NCBI RefSeq assembly: GCF_044923475.1
Contig: NZ_CP137338.1
Coordinates: forward strand, 4,526,001 to 4,590,000
DNA: 64,000 nucleotides
Direction of reading: 5' to 3'
Source: JAAURS01 sp044923475
GTDB taxonomy: Bacteria > Cyanobacteriota > Cyanobacteriia > Thermosynechococcales > Thermosynechococcaceae
The notes under the pieces were generated by a model that worked only from the letters and a program-made list of their open reading frames with translations, searched no databases and had not been told where the DNA came from. Shown here in pieces: positions 25,943-36,444 of the stretch; within the stretch, counting starts at the first letter, position 1, and each line of letters starts with the position of its first letter. The position numbers were made by a program, and so were the translations under genes.

Positions 25943-28087
25943 GTGAAATTTGCAAATCTCATCATAGAGCCAGTGAATGCATTGCTAGCCAATACTTTGT
26001 CAAAAACAACGGTTGTAGATGTACTCAGGCAAAGGGCAGACCGTCAGCCCGAGCAGGTGGGATATACCTATTTGGTGGATGGTGAAACCCAAACGGCAAG
26101 CCTGACGTATCGGGCGCTCGACCTTCGGGCTCGGGCGATCGCGGCCCACTTGCAATCCCTCAATGCCCGAGGTTCGAGAGCGCTGCTGCTGTACCCATCC
26201 GGATTAGCGTTCGTCGCTGCATTTTTTGGATGCCTCTATGCCGGGGTCACTGCGGTTCCGGCTTACCCGCCCCAACAAAATCAGACGAAACGCAGGCTTC
26301 AGTCTATTGCCGCAGACGCCCAAGCGACGTTTGCACTCACGACGTCTGCGTTGCTGGCGGAGAGCCAGACGCAATTTGCTGGCGCGCGAGGGCTTCCGCA
26401 ACTTCACTGGATTGCGACGGATGACCTGACAGATTCGGCGGCTTCAGATTGGCAAAGGCCAACTTTGGATGACGGCGCGATCGCCTTATTGCAATACACG
26501 TCGGGTTCTACGGGAGTGCCGAAAGGGGTAATGATTTCCCACGAAAATTTGCTCCACAACGCCGCGACGATCCAGCATTGTTTCCAGGACGGAGAAGACA
26601 GCATCGGCGTCTCCTGGCTGCCCCCCTATCACGACATGGGATTGATTGGCGGAATTTTGCAGCCGCTCTCCATCGGGCGACCGATGGTTTTGATGTCGCC
26701 GATGGCCTTTTTGCGGAAGCCCGTGCGGTGGCTTCAGGCTATTTCTCGCTATCGCGCCACCACCAGTGGGGGACCCAATTTTGCCTACGAACTTTGCGTC
26801 AAAAAGATCTCCCCTGCCGAGCTTGAAACATTGGATCTCAGCAGTTGGCAAGTGGCCTTTAACGGGGCCGAGCCGATTCGCCCTCAAACCCTAGAATCTT
26901 TTGCCAAAACGTTTCAACCTTGCGGATTCCACAGCGCTGCCTTTTATCCCTGTTACGGGATGGCCGAAGCAACGCTCATGATTGCGGGCGGGACTAGAAT
27001 GAAGCCGCCTGAGATTTGCACAGTCGATCCGGTCGCCCTTAAGGACAAGCGAGTCATTCCCGTTGCGGAAACGCTTCAAAAAGTACGCAAGGTGGTGGGT
27101 TGTGGCCGAGCCAGGCTCGAACACAGGGTGGCGATCGTCGATCCAGTCTCTACCGTACCGTGCGGGGCATCTGAAGTGGGCGAGATTTGGGTGTCGAGTG
27201 CGAGCGTAGCTCGGGGCTACTGGAACCAACCCCAAGAGACCGAGCGAGTTTTCAAGGCTTATTTGAGCGACACTGGCGAAGGTCCTTTTTTGCGGACTGG
27301 GGACTTGGGGTTTATGCGGGCAGGCGAGCTGTTTGTCACCGGTCGCCTGAAGGAACTGATTATCATTCGGGGTCGCAACCACTATCCCCAGGATATTGAA
27401 TGGACCGTTCAATCCAGCCATTGCGCGCTGCGCGCGGGCGGCGGCGCTGCCTTTTCGATCGAAGCAAACGGCGCGGAACGCCTCGCGATCGTTCAAGAGG
27501 TGGAGCGCGGCTTTTTGCGGCAGCTCCCCGTCGCAGAAATCTGCGCTGCCATCCGACGGTCTGTATCGGAGCAGCACCAACTTCAGATTTCTGCGATCGC
27601 CCTCTTGAAACCGGGCAGCATTCCCAAAACATCGAGCGGCAAGATTCAGCGCGCGGAATGTCGCGCTCAGTTTCTGGCTGGTGGTCTAGACCCTCTGGCA
27701 TCCTGGAGCGAGAGTACCGTTGACGTTCGACAGGTTCAAGCAGCGGCGGAAGCGATGCTCAAAACCTTGAGCGCGCGGAGTGGGCGATCGCCCGAATCGA
27801 GCGCGATCGAACTGCCGAGCCAGGCAAACCAGGCTGCGCTGGGCGTTCCCCCCATGCCAGAAGCCATTGAAACTTGGATTACAGCAAACCTCGCCCTCTA
27901 TCTCAAAATCTCGCCGGAGGAGATAGACCTTTCGGAACCGTTCTCCCACTACGGGTTAGATTCATCGATTGCCGCGAGCCTGGCGACCGAGCTATCCAAC
28001 TGGTTGGGTCGGGAACTAGACCCGACTTTATTCTGGGAATATCCCAGCATTGAGGCTCTAGCCCAGCACTTAGGCACCAGCACTTAG
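25943..28087 (+). CDS. Fatty acyl-AMP ligase with C-terminal acyl carrier domain
   Basis: GTG at 25943 gives a 714-residue protein. The adenylation domain (about residues 20-570) has LLQYTSGSTGVPKGVM and SWLPPYHDMGLIGGILQPL, the latter characteristic of FAAL enzymes that make acyl-AMP for a carrier protein and not acyl-CoA. YGMAEATLM and RTGDLGFMRAGELFVTGR are also present, followed by the hinge RLKELIIIRGRNHYPQDIEW. A C-terminal carrier domain (about 635-710) has S674 in HYGLDSS as the phosphopantetheine site. It should activate a free fatty acid and load it on its own carrier, ready for the polyketide synthase encoded about 370 bp downstream on the same strand. No phosphopantetheinyl transferase is in the window. 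Confidence 0.9.
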   Translation: MKFANLIIEPVNALLANTLSKTTVVDVLRQRADRQPEQVGYTYLVDGETQTASLTYRALDLRARAIAAHLQSLNARGSRALLLYPSGLAFVAAFFGCLYAGVTAVPAYPPQQNQTKRRLQSIAADAQATFALTTSALLAESQTQFAGARGLPQLHWIATDDLTDSAASDWQRPTLDDGAIALLQYTSGSTGVPKGVMISHENLLHNAATIQHCFQDGEDSIGVSWLPPYHDMGLIGGILQPLSIGRPMVLMSPMAFLRKPVRWLQAISRYRATTSGGPNFAYELCVKKISPAELETLDLSSWQVAFNGAEPIRPQTLESFAKTFQPCGFHSAAFYPCYGMAEATLMIAGGTRMKPPEICTVDPVALKDKRVIPVAETLQKVRKVVGCGRARLEHRVAIVDPVSTVPCGASEVGEIWVSSASVARGYWNQPQETERVFKAYLSDTGEGPFLRTGDLGFMRAGELFVTGRLKELIIIRGRNHYPQDIEWTVQSSHCALRAGGGAAFSIEANGAERLAIVQEVERGFLRQLPVAEICAAIRRSVSEQHQLQISAIALLKPGSIPKTSSGKIQRAECRAQFLAGGLDPLASWSESTVDVRQVQAAAEAMLKTLSARSGRSPESSAIELPSQANQAALGVPPMPEAIETWITANLALYLKISPEEIDLSEPFSHYGLDSSIAASLATELSNWLGRELDPTLFWEYPSIEALAQHLGTST

Positions 28088-28456
28088 CAAAAGTCACGCT
28101 CCTCAAGCCTGACGAAACCGCCAGCGCCGCTCAGCGGATCGCGAACGGACGATCTCGAAGCTGCATCGCGAGATTTGCCACGCCTTAAGCTCCAAAATTC
28201 TCTCTGCAGGTGCTCCATAGCTTAATTTCAAGATCTAGTCGTTATAATGACGTAAAAACTTTGCCGGACAGAATCGCAATGCAACCTTCGGGCTTATCCT
28301 GCGTCATTGCGGTTCAGTTGCGGTGGAGGGGATGTGTCGTGTTTGACCAGCAGTATATTCTTATGAGAACAGTTCAAGTTATGAGACTGAAGAGATAGAG
28401 ACCCCCTCAGTTGCTAATTTTTAAGTCTTAAATTTTTAAGGTCTGGTCGGAACAAG
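28088..28456 (+). other. Spacer between the acyl-AMP ligase and PKS genes
   Basis: These 369 bp contain no gene. A candidate promoter is described separately at 28243-28248. Just before the PKS start, TTTTTAAG occurs twice within 25 bp (about 28418-28441). The spacer suggests the large synthase has its own promoter. Confidence 0.45.
28243..28248 (+). promoter_or_regulatory. Candidate -10 element of the PKS-AOS gene
   Basis: A perfect TATAAT lies inside the near-palindrome GTCGTTATAATGAC, about 210 bp upstream of the PKS start. No consensus -35 is visible, so an activator-dependent promoter is possible. If used, the leader would be about 200 nt. Confidence 0.4.
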
Positions 28457-31400
28457 ATGCATAAAGAACCTATTGCTGTAATTGGGATTGGATGTCGTTT
28501 GCCGGGGGCCAATAATCCGCAGGAATTTTGGAAATTGCTCCACGATAACGTGGATGCCATTTCTGAAGTCCCTCCATCCCGATGGGATCTCAATGCTTTT
28601 TACGATCCAGACCCAACCCAGCCTCACAAAATGAATACGCGGTGGGGCGGCTTTTTAGAAAATGTCGATCGGTTCGATCCGACGTTTTTTGGCATTACCC
28701 CTCGCGAAGCCAACACGATCGATCCCCAACAGCGACTAATTTTAGAAGTTGCGTGGGAAGCTCTAGAAGATGCCGGACAGGTCCCGCAGCAGTTGTCGGG
28801 GTCGAAAACAGGTGTTTTTATCGGCATTTCGAGTCACGACTATTCTTCTCTCGTCACCAGCGACGATCCCTACGCGCTTACGGGCAATGTAAATTGCATT
28901 GCAGCCAATCGGATCTCCTATGTCTTTAACTTCAGAGGTCCCAGCCTAGCAGTCGATACCGCCTGCTCTTCCTCCTTGGTTGCCGTCCACCTTGCCTGTC
29001 AGAGCATTTGGAATCAGGAAAGTACGCTGGCCTTGGCCGGGGGGGTGCAGGTCATTTTATCGGCGGATTTATCCGTGAGCTTTAGCAAGGCGGGTTTGAT
29101 GGCACCGGACGGTCGGTGTAAGCCCTTTGATGCCAAAGCCAATGGCTACGTCCGCAGCGAAGGGGCGGGGACGGTGCTGCTGAAACCGCTCTCTCAAGCC
29201 CAAAAGGACGGGGATCGGATTTATGCAGTGATTCTCGGCACGGCGATGAACCAAGACGGACGCAGTAACGGTTTGTCGGCACCCAATCCAGAGGCCCAGG
29301 AAGCGGTAGTGCGAGAGGCTTACGCTCGCGCTGGGGTTTCGCCAGGGCAGGTGCAGTACGTAGAAGCCCACGGCACGGGGACGAAATTGGGCGACCCGAT
29401 GGAGTTGAAGGCGCTTGGCGCGGTACTGGCCGAGGGGCGCGCTGCGGGCGATCGCTGTGTCGTAGGCTCGGTCAAGGCCAATCTGGGCCACTCGGAAACT
29501 GCGGCAGGCATTACGGGATTGATCAAGGTTGCCCTGGCACTCGAGCACCAGCAGATCCCGGCTAGCCTGCATTTTCAAGACCCGAATCCTTACATTGATT
29601 TCGACGCGCTCCAACTGCGAGTGCAGCAGACCTTAGAGCCTTGGCCCTATCGAGAGGGGGCGGCGATCGCCGGGATCAATTCCTTCGGGTTTGGCGGGAC
29701 CAACGCCCATGCGGTCCTTCAGGAAGCGCCGAGCCAGACACCTGCGTTTAAGTACGCTAGCGTCAATAGACCCTGGCACCTGCTGGCGCTGACGGCCAAA
29801 AGCGAGCCAGCCTTGCGCGAGCTGAGTTCGCGATATCAAACCCTATTGGCTCAAAATCCGATGCTGTCCTTGGCGGACGTGTGCCATTGCGCCAATTTGC
29901 GGCGATCGCAGTTCAAACATCGACTCGTTGCGGTCGGCGCTTCCAGTGCTGACGTCCAGGCCCAGCTCGCGGCGTTTGCTGCTGGCGAAACCGAGATCGC
30001 GGGCCTCTCCGAAGGGCAGATCGTGGGGAAAAAAGCGCCTCGGATCGCCTTTTTGTTCTCGGGACAGGGATCGCAGTACGTGGGGATGGGGAAAGCGCTT
30101 TACGAATCTCAGCCGACGTTTAGGCGCATTTTGGACCGCTGCGACGAGATTTTGCGGTCCGAACTCAAGCTATCGCTGCTGTCCGTGCTGTACCCCGAAG
30201 CAGAGGGGCAAAGCCCGATTGACGATACCGCCTATACCCAACCCGCGCTGTTTGCGCTGGAGTATGCCCTGACCCAGCTTTGGCTTTCCTGGGGGATCGC
30301 ACCTGCGGTAGTGATGGGTCACAGCGTGGGAGAATACGTGGCGGCCTGCATTGCGGGCGTGTTCAGCCTTGAAGATGGCTTAAAGCTCATTGCAGCGCGG
30401 GGCCGTCTGATGCAGGCACTGCCCCAGAACGGCGCGATGGTCTCCGTGCTGGCAGAGGAGGCTCGGGTTGCAGCAGCGGTGCGGCAGTATGAAGGGTCGG
30501 TGGCGGACTCTGGGTGCGTAGCTATCGCCGCCATCAACGGCCCCCAGAGTATCGTCATTTCCGGCGAGCAGACGGCCATTGCAGCCATCGTCGCGGCGCT
30601 AGAGGCCGAGGGCATCAAGACGAAGCCGCTTCAAGTATCCCACGCGTTTCACTCGCCCTTGATGGAGCCGATGCTGGCCGAATTTGCCCGCGTGGCTTCG
30701 GAGGTGGCCTACGCCCGCCCCCGCACGAGCTTGATTTCAAACCTGACTGGCGACCTCATCGGGCCAGAAATTGCGACGCCTGAATATTGGTGTTTGCACG
30801 TGCGCCAGCCAGTGCGGTTTGCGGCCAGCATGGAGACCCTCCAGCGCCAAGAGTATAAAATTTTCCTGGAAATCGGGCCGAAGCCCGTGCTGTTGGGGAT
30901 GGGACGGACCTGCCTCCCCGAGGGCGATCGCCTGTGGCTTCCCAGCCTGCGACCGGGCCAACTGGACTGGCAGCAGATGCTTCAGAGCTTGGGCGCGCTC
31001 TACCTGCACAATGCAGGCGTAGATTGGGCCGGGTTCGATCGCGACTACGTTCGCCAGTGGGTGAATTTGCCCACCTATCCCTTCCAGCGCCAGCGCTACT
31101 GGTGGGCGGATGAAGATTTAAGGGCCGTCAGTTCCAACCGCTCGCCCGCACTCGCGCCTGCCGGGCAGCAACCGCTGCACCCGCTGCTCGGGGTTCGACT
31201 TCCCTTGGCCGGAACGTCAGAGCTGCGGTATCAATCGCAGTTGAGCGGGCGATCGCCTGCCTACCTCCAAGATCACTGCGTCTTGCAGCAGCCCGTTTTG
31301 CCAGCTTCGGCCTATATCGAAATGGCGGCAGCAGCGGCACTTCAAGTTTTTCAAGACAGTCCTTGGCAGATCGAAGACGTTACCATCGAGCAACCGTTGC

Positions 31401-34400
31401 TGCTCCATGACAAGGATCCGGTCGCGCTCCAACTCCAGCTCGTCCCAGAGGGGCCGTCCGGCTATGGATTTCAAATTTTTAGCCTGCCTCGCGAGCTCGA
31501 TTCCGCCCAACCTGCCTCCATCCGCCATGCCGCAGGTAAGATCGCATTCAGCCCTTCGTCGGCTCAGGTTGAGGCTCCAGCACTAGACCAAGTCCGAGCG
31601 GACTGTCCTGAAGAGATCGCCATTGCAGGCTATTACCGCCATCTCCAGGACCGGGGACTCCATTACGGCCCCAGTTTTCAGGGCGTGCGGCAGCTTTGGA
31701 AGGGCAATCGGCAAGCGCTAGGCTGGATTCAGCTTCCTCAGGAACGAGGAGCAGAGGCCGAGGGGTACACCCTTCACCCCGCACTGCTCGATGCCTGCTT
31801 TCAGGTTTTGGGAGCGGCAGATCTAGACAGTCAGGAAACCTTCTTGCCCGTCAGTCTGGGGCGATTGCAGGTCTACAGTCGGGATGCCCGCGACGTGCTG
31901 TGGTGTCACGTCCGGTTGCGGTCTTTTGAGGCAAAACAGGTCCGGGCGGATTTGGACTTATTCGATGCGGCGGGGGTTAGGGTGGCTGCCCTAGAAGGTT
32001 TTACCCTTCGCTCCGTCAATCGCCGGATGCTGCAGCGGTTGCTGCAACAGGATGTCGATCTCAAACAGTGGCTGTATGAAATCGTCTGGCAGCCCAGTCC
32101 TCGCATCGAACCGCCTGCGGAAGCGTCCTTGGAAGGGCGATCGCCCAAAACCTGGCTTATTTTTGCAGACGATCGCGGCGTTGGCGCTCAGTTGAGCCAT
32201 CAATTGCAAGCCCAAGGAGAGTCTTGCGTTTTGGCCTTTGCTGGCGATCGCTTCGAGCGGATCGACCCGCACGCCTATCGCATCGATCCGGCAAACCCCG
32301 AAGATTTCCGATCGCTGCTTCAGGACTTTCAGACTTCCGATCGCATGCTGTCTGGGGTCGTGCATCTGTGGAGCTTGACGGAGCCGACCGAACATCCTCG
32401 CTCTGCGGCAGATCTCGACGCAGCCCAGCTTCGAAGCTGCGGTAGCGCGCTGCATTTGGTGCAAGCGTTGGGTCAATCCAGCTTTGCAGAATTTCCCCGC
32501 TTGTGGCTGGTGACTCAGGACGCTCAAGCCATTGGTGCTGCGAGCGCGCCGCCTCAGGTGCAGCAATCTTCCCTGTGGGGCTTGGGACGCACCATCGCCT
32601 TGGAGTATCCCAATCTCCACTGCACGTGCCTGGATTTGGATTCGGATTTGGATCGCCTATCTGCCGTCGTCGCGGATCTTCGGTTCCCGGATGGGGAGGA
32701 TCGGATTGCCTATCGCCAGGGCGAACGTCATGTCGCGCGCCTCGTTCGCCACGAGACCGATCGAAACGGCCCGCTTCAACGTCCTGACGGTAGCGCTGCC
32801 TTTCAACTCAAAATTTCGAGCTACGGCATTCTCGAAAACCTAATGCTGGCTCCCTCCAGCCGTCGCGCGCCTGGACGCGGGGAAGTAGAGATTCAGGTGG
32901 AAGCCGCCGGTCTTAACTTCCGCGATGTTTTGAATGCTTTGGGAATGCTTCAGGCTTATTTGGAGCAAATGGGCCTGTCCGATGCCGCAGATGTCCCCTT
33001 TGGCGGGGAATGTGCGGGGCGCATTGCAGCCATCGGAGAAGGGGTTGAAGGATTCGAGATCGGAGATTCGGTCATTGCCGCCAACGCGATCGGCAGTATG
33101 GCGAACTTCGTCACCGTTCCCGCCCAATGCGCGATCCGCACGCCGGAACATCTCAGCGCAGCAGAAGCGGCGACGATTTCGACGGCATTTTTAACCGCTT
33201 ACTACGGTCTGCATCATTTAGCAAAAATTCAAGCGGGCGATCGCGTCCTCATTCACGCCGCAGCGGGCGGCGTCGGACAGGCAGCGGTCCAACTCGCGCA
33301 ACGGGCAGGCGCTCGGGTTTTTGCGACGGCTAGCCCTGGCAAGTGGGACTTCTTGCAAAGCATGGGGGTCGAGCATACCTTCAACTCGCGCACCTTAGAT
33401 TTTGCAGCGGAAATTTTGGAGCTGACCGAGGGGCAGGGGATCGATATCGTCCTCAACAGCCTCAACGGCGACTTTATTCCCAAGAATCTAGAGGTATTGG
33501 CCCCCCAGGGTCGATTCGTCGAAATTGGCAAGCTGGGCATTTGGGAGGCGTCCGAAGTTCGCGCTCAGCGGCCAGATGTATCTTATTTTCCCTTCGACCT
33601 GTTAGAAGTCTCGCTGCGCGATCCGGCTTTGTTTGCCTCCATGCTGCGGGATGTGATGGAGGCATTCGAGCGGCGGCAGCTTCAGCCCTTGCCCCATCAG
33701 GTTTTCCCCATTGAGGAAGCCGTCAGCGCCTTCCGGCACATGGCCCAAGCCAAACACCGGGGTAAGGTGGTGCTGTCCGTGGCCGAGCATCCCCCCACTA
33801 GGGCGATCGCGCGGGAGGACGGGACCTACTTGGTAACGGGCGGCCTGGGTGCGTTGGGGTTGCAACTGACCCGTTGGTTGGTGGAGCGAGGCGCAAAAAC
33901 ACTGGTATTGGTGGGGCGCAGCGCCCCTTCGGAAGCGGCACGGCAAGCCATCGCCCGCCTCGAGCAAACGGGCGCGCGCGTGCGAGTGTTCCAGGCGGAT
34001 ATCGCCCAACCGACCGCCGTGGCAGAAATGTTTGCAATCCTCCAGCAGTCACTGCCGCCCCTGCGAGGCATTATCCACGCAGCTGGCCTTCTAGATGATG
34101 GCATCCTTCAAGGTCAAACCTGGGAGCGCTTCGAACGCGTCATGGGTCCCAAGGTCGCTGGAGCGTGGAACCTCCACGCCCAAAGTCTGGATCTTTCCCT
34201 CGACTTTTTTGTCTGTTTTTCTTCCGTTGCAGCGCTGCTGGGTTCGCCGGGGCAAGGCAACTACGCAGCGGCCAATGCCTTTATGGACGGGCTCGCTCAC
34301 TATCGCCGCAAACTAGGGCTACCGGGGCTGAGCCTGAACTGGGGTCCCTGGGGTGGTGCGGGCATGGCTGCCGAACTGAGCGATCGCGATGCGGCGCGCT

Positions 34401-36418
34401 TGGCCCTCAGCGGCATTACGCCCCTCGATCCAGACCTCGCGTTGGAAGCATTGGAAGAACTGCTGGCCCAGGATGCCCCTCAAATCGGCGTGGTGCAGGT
34501 TGAGTGGGCTAAATTCCTAGATCAGATCTCCAATGGTGCCGTTCCTCCGTTCTTAGAAAACGTTGCGGTGGCAGTGGAAACTGGCGCACAGTCTTACTCG
34601 GCTTTCCGGCTTCAGCTAGACGCCGCACCCGCCGAGGAACGTCTGGCTTTACTGACCCAGCACGTCCAGTCTCAAATTGCGAAGGTCATTGGCCTGACCC
34701 CAGAAGAGGTGGAACTCGATCGCAGCTTTACAGACTTAGGCATGGATTCTCTCATGGGGATGGAAATGAAGAGTCGGCTCCAGTCCAGCCTCAATTTCTC
34801 GTTCCCGATTACCTTAGCGATGGACTACCCTACGGTTGGCGCGCTGATTGCTTACATCGATCGAGAGGTGCTTTCTGCTGGGGCGGTCAGTTCCTCCCCT
34901 GGGCAGACACAGCCCAAATCGACACCTCAAAGCCCAACCGCAACGCCTTTAGGGTCCAAGAACGGATCTGTTCCTCAGTCTCGACCTGCGGCTGAAGCTC
35001 CGCTCGAGGCATTGGGAAACGGCCATCAGCCGCCTGCAACCCAAGCCAATGGGTCGGTGGCCAATGGGTCGGCGGCCAATGGATCGGCGGCCAATGGATC
35101 GGCGCAAACCCAGCCAGCCATTCCGCCAGAATTTTATCAATTCGAACGATCGCCGGAGTATTTGAACTTAAAAGAGTATCTGGAGCAGGGAAAGGAAATT
35201 GGCAATCCTTTCTTCACAGTGCACGACGGCATTGCAAACGATACGACGTCTATCGAAGGGCAAGCGGTCGTTAATTACTCCAGCTATAACTACCTGGGCT
35301 TGTCCGGGGACGAGGCGGTGTCGGAAGCATCCAAGGCCGCAATCGATCGCTACGGTACGTCTGTTTCCGCCAGCCGGGTGGTGTCTGGAGAGCGCTCGAT
35401 TCACCAGGATTTGGAGCGGGCGCTCGCCGATTTCTTGGGGACGGAGGACTGTATCGTCTACATTGGCGGACACACGACCAATGTCAGTACGATCGGCCAT
35501 CTGTTCGGCAAAAACGACCTGATCGTTTGCGATGCCTTCAGCCATAACAGCATTCAAATCGGCTGCGCGCTTTCGGGGGCGACGACCGTTTCGTTCGCAC
35601 ACAATGACGTGCGATCGCTAGAGCAAATCCTTCAAACCCGTCGGCATGGGTTTGAAAAAGTGCTGATTGCGGTGGAAGGCGTCTACAGCACCGACGGCGA
35701 TTTAGCCCCGCTGCCCGAGATCGTCGAGCTGAAGAAGAAGTATAAGACCTTTTTGCTGGTGGACGAAGCCCATTCTATTGGTGCGGTGGGCCGTCAGGGG
35801 CGCGGGGTAGGCGAGCACTTTGGGGTTGCCCGCGCGGATGTGGAGCTGTGGATGGGCACTTTGAGCAAGTCTTTTGCGAGCTGCGGAGGTTACATCGGGG
35901 CTTCTAAGGCCATGGTGGAGTACCTCAAATATACGTCGCCCGGATTTGTCTACAGCGTGGGCATGACGCCATCCAACGCCGCTTCTGCACTAGCGGCGCT
36001 GCAACGGCTCCAGGCCGAACCCGATCGCGTCACCCGGCTTCAGGCGCGCACGGCGCTCTTTCTATCTCTGGCGAAGGCGCAAGGGTTCGATACAGGACCC
36101 AGCCACGATTCTCCGGTGGTGCCGATTATCGTGGGCGACCCCTATAAGGCGGTGGCGCTTTCCCACGCGCTGCTGGATCGAGGGATTAACGCTCAGCCGA
36201 TGATCTATCCTTCGGTGCCTTACGATGCTGCTCGGTTGCGGTTCTTTTTGAGCTGCGATCATACTGAAGCGCAAATTCGTCAAACCATTTCCGTCCTGGC
36301 AGAGGAAATTGCCAAGATGAAGGGAGGGTCGAAGCACGATTGGCTGCACTATTTAATCCGATCGCAGTTCGTCACGCACAGGGCCGCAAGGCAGACAGAG
36401 CCATCGGTGTCGAGCTGA
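28457..36418 (+). CDS. Type I polyketide synthase fused to alpha-oxoamine synthase (KS-AT-DH-ER-KR-ACP-AOS)
   Basis: One 2653-residue protein. KS (about 3-430): C170 in DTACSSS, H305 in EAHGTGT, H345 in NLGHS. AT (about 525-830): S623 in GHSVGEY and HAFHS near 729-733, predicting malonyl-CoA. DH (about 905-1190): H940 and D1112. ER (about 1450-1772): HAAAGGVGQAA. KR (about 1785-1965): TGGLGALG, LLDD (B-type hint) and Y1936. ACP (about 2060-2135): S2098 in GMDSLMG. A repeat-rich linker (about 2140-2220) leads to a PLP-dependent AOS domain (about 2225-2620) with DEAHS (D2436, H2439) and PLP lysine K2471 in TLSKSF. There is no thioesterase: AOS domains release the chain by decarboxylative condensation with an amino acid. 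A fully reducing module plus AOS predicts a saturated 3-keto amino lipid. Amino-acid choice cannot be read. Confidence 0.93.
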   Translation: MHKEPIAVIGIGCRLPGANNPQEFWKLLHDNVDAISEVPPSRWDLNAFYDPDPTQPHKMNTRWGGFLENVDRFDPTFFGITPREANTIDPQQRLILEVAWEALEDAGQVPQQLSGSKTGVFIGISSHDYSSLVTSDDPYALTGNVNCIAANRISYVFNFRGPSLAVDTACSSSLVAVHLACQSIWNQESTLALAGGVQVILSADLSVSFSKAGLMAPDGRCKPFDAKANGYVRSEGAGTVLLKPLSQAQKDGDRIYAVILGTAMNQDGRSNGLSAPNPEAQEAVVREAYARAGVSPGQVQYVEAHGTGTKLGDPMELKALGAVLAEGRAAGDRCVVGSVKANLGHSETAAGITGLIKVALALEHQQIPASLHFQDPNPYIDFDALQLRVQQTLEPWPYREGAAIAGINSFGFGGTNAHAVLQEAPSQTPAFKYASVNRPWHLLALTAKSEPALRELSSRYQTLLAQNPMLSLADVCHCANLRRSQFKHRLVAVGASSADVQAQLAAFAAGETEIAGLSEGQIVGKKAPRIAFLFSGQGSQYVGMGKALYESQPTFRRILDRCDEILRSELKLSLLSVLYPEAEGQSPIDDTAYTQPALFALEYALTQLWLSWGIAPAVVMGHSVGEYVAACIAGVFSLEDGLKLIAARGRLMQALPQNGAMVSVLAEEARVAAAVRQYEGSVADSGCVAIAAINGPQSIVISGEQTAIAAIVAALEAEGIKTKPLQVSHAFHSPLMEPMLAEFARVASEVAYARPRTSLISNLTGDLIGPEIATPEYWCLHVRQPVRFAASMETLQRQEYKIFLEIGPKPVLLGMGRTCLPEGDRLWLPSLRPGQLDWQQMLQSLGALYLHNAGVDWAGFDRDYVRQWVNLPTYPFQRQRYWWADEDLRAVSSNRSPALAPAGQQPLHPLLGVRLPLAGTSELRYQSQLSGRSPAYLQDHCVLQQPVLPASAYIEMAAAAALQVFQDSPWQIEDVTIEQPLLLHDKDPVALQLQLVPEGPSGYGFQIFSLPRELDSAQPASIRHAAGKIAFSPSSAQVEAPALDQVRADCPEEIAIAGYYRHLQDRGLHYGPSFQGVRQLWKGNRQALGWIQLPQERGAEAEGYTLHPALLDACFQVLGAADLDSQETFLPVSLGRLQVYSRDARDVLWCHVRLRSFEAKQVRADLDLFDAAGVRVAALEGFTLRSVNRRMLQRLLQQDVDLKQWLYEIVWQPSPRIEPPAEASLEGRSPKTWLIFADDRGVGAQLSHQLQAQGESCVLAFAGDRFERIDPHAYRIDPANPEDFRSLLQDFQTSDRMLSGVVHLWSLTEPTEHPRSAADLDAAQLRSCGSALHLVQALGQSSFAEFPRLWLVTQDAQAIGAASAPPQVQQSSLWGLGRTIALEYPNLHCTCLDLDSDLDRLSAVVADLRFPDGEDRIAYRQGERHVARLVRHETDRNGPLQRPDGSAAFQLKISSYGILENLMLAPSSRRAPGRGEVEIQVEAAGLNFRDVLNALGMLQAYLEQMGLSDAADVPFGGECAGRIAAIGEGVEGFEIGDSVIAANAIGSMANFVTVPAQCAIRTPEHLSAAEAATISTAFLTAYYGLHHLAKIQAGDRVLIHAAAGGVGQAAVQLAQRAGARVFATASPGKWDFLQSMGVEHTFNSRTLDFAAEILELTEGQGIDIVLNSLNGDFIPKNLEVLAPQGRFVEIGKLGIWEASEVRAQRPDVSYFPFDLLEVSLRDPALFASMLRDVMEAFERRQLQPLPHQVFPIEEAVSAFRHMAQAKHRGKVVLSVAEHPPTRAIAREDGTYLVTGGLGALGLQLTRWLVERGAKTLVLVGRSAPSEAARQAIARLEQTGARVRVFQADIAQPTAVAEMFAILQQSLPPLRGIIHAAGLLDDGILQGQTWERFERVMGPKVAGAWNLHAQSLDLSLDFFVCFSSVAALLGSPGQGNYAAANAFMDGLAHYRRKLGLPGLSLNWGPWGGAGMAAELSDRDAARLALSGITPLDPDLALEALEELLAQDAPQIGVVQVEWAKFLDQISNGAVPPFLENVAVAVETGAQSYSAFRLQLDAAPAEERLALLTQHVQSQIAKVIGLTPEEVELDRSFTDLGMDSLMGMEMKSRLQSSLNFSFPITLAMDYPTVGALIAYIDREVLSAGAVSSSPGQTQPKSTPQSPTATPLGSKNGSVPQSRPAAEAPLEALGNGHQPPATQANGSVANGSAANGSAANGSAQTQPAIPPEFYQFERSPEYLNLKEYLEQGKEIGNPFFTVHDGIANDTTSIEGQAVVNYSSYNYLGLSGDEAVSEASKAAIDRYGTSVSASRVVSGERSIHQDLERALADFLGTEDCIVYIGGHTTNVSTIGHLFGKNDLIVCDAFSHNSIQIGCALSGATTVSFAHNDVRSLEQILQTRRHGFEKVLIAVEGVYSTDGDLAPLPEIVELKKKYKTFLLVDEAHSIGAVGRQGRGVGEHFGVARADVELWMGTLSKSFASCGGYIGASKAMVEYLKYTSPGFVYSVGMTPSNAASALAALQRLQAEPDRVTRLQARTALFLSLAKAQGFDTGPSHDSPVVPIIVGDPYKAVALSHALLDRGINAQPMIYPSVPYDAARLRFFLSCDHTEAQIRQTISVLAEEIAKMKGGSKHDWLHYLIRSQFVTHRAARQTEPSVSS
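35045..35104 (+). repeat. Four 15-bp tandem repeats in the PKS linker
   Basis: The unit GCCAATGGRTCGGYG occurs four times in register, encoding ANGSV/ANGSA pentapeptides between the ACP and AOS domains. The last two units are identical, which suggests recent expansion by replication slippage. The length is a multiple of three, so the reading frame is kept and only the flexible linker would vary in length. Confidence 0.85.
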
Positions 36419-36444
36419 GGTCGGGTTGTTGATGGAATGTCTCT

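Noticed and set aside
26891..27580. 229-codon frame antisense to the acyl-AMP ligase
   Set aside because: No motif; the opposite strand encodes conserved adenylation-domain sequence.
28457..36418. Heterocyst glycolipid synthase (HglE-like) identity
   Set aside because: The fused AOS domain and KDSR-like partner do not fit the glycolipid pathway, and no hgl genes are adjacent.
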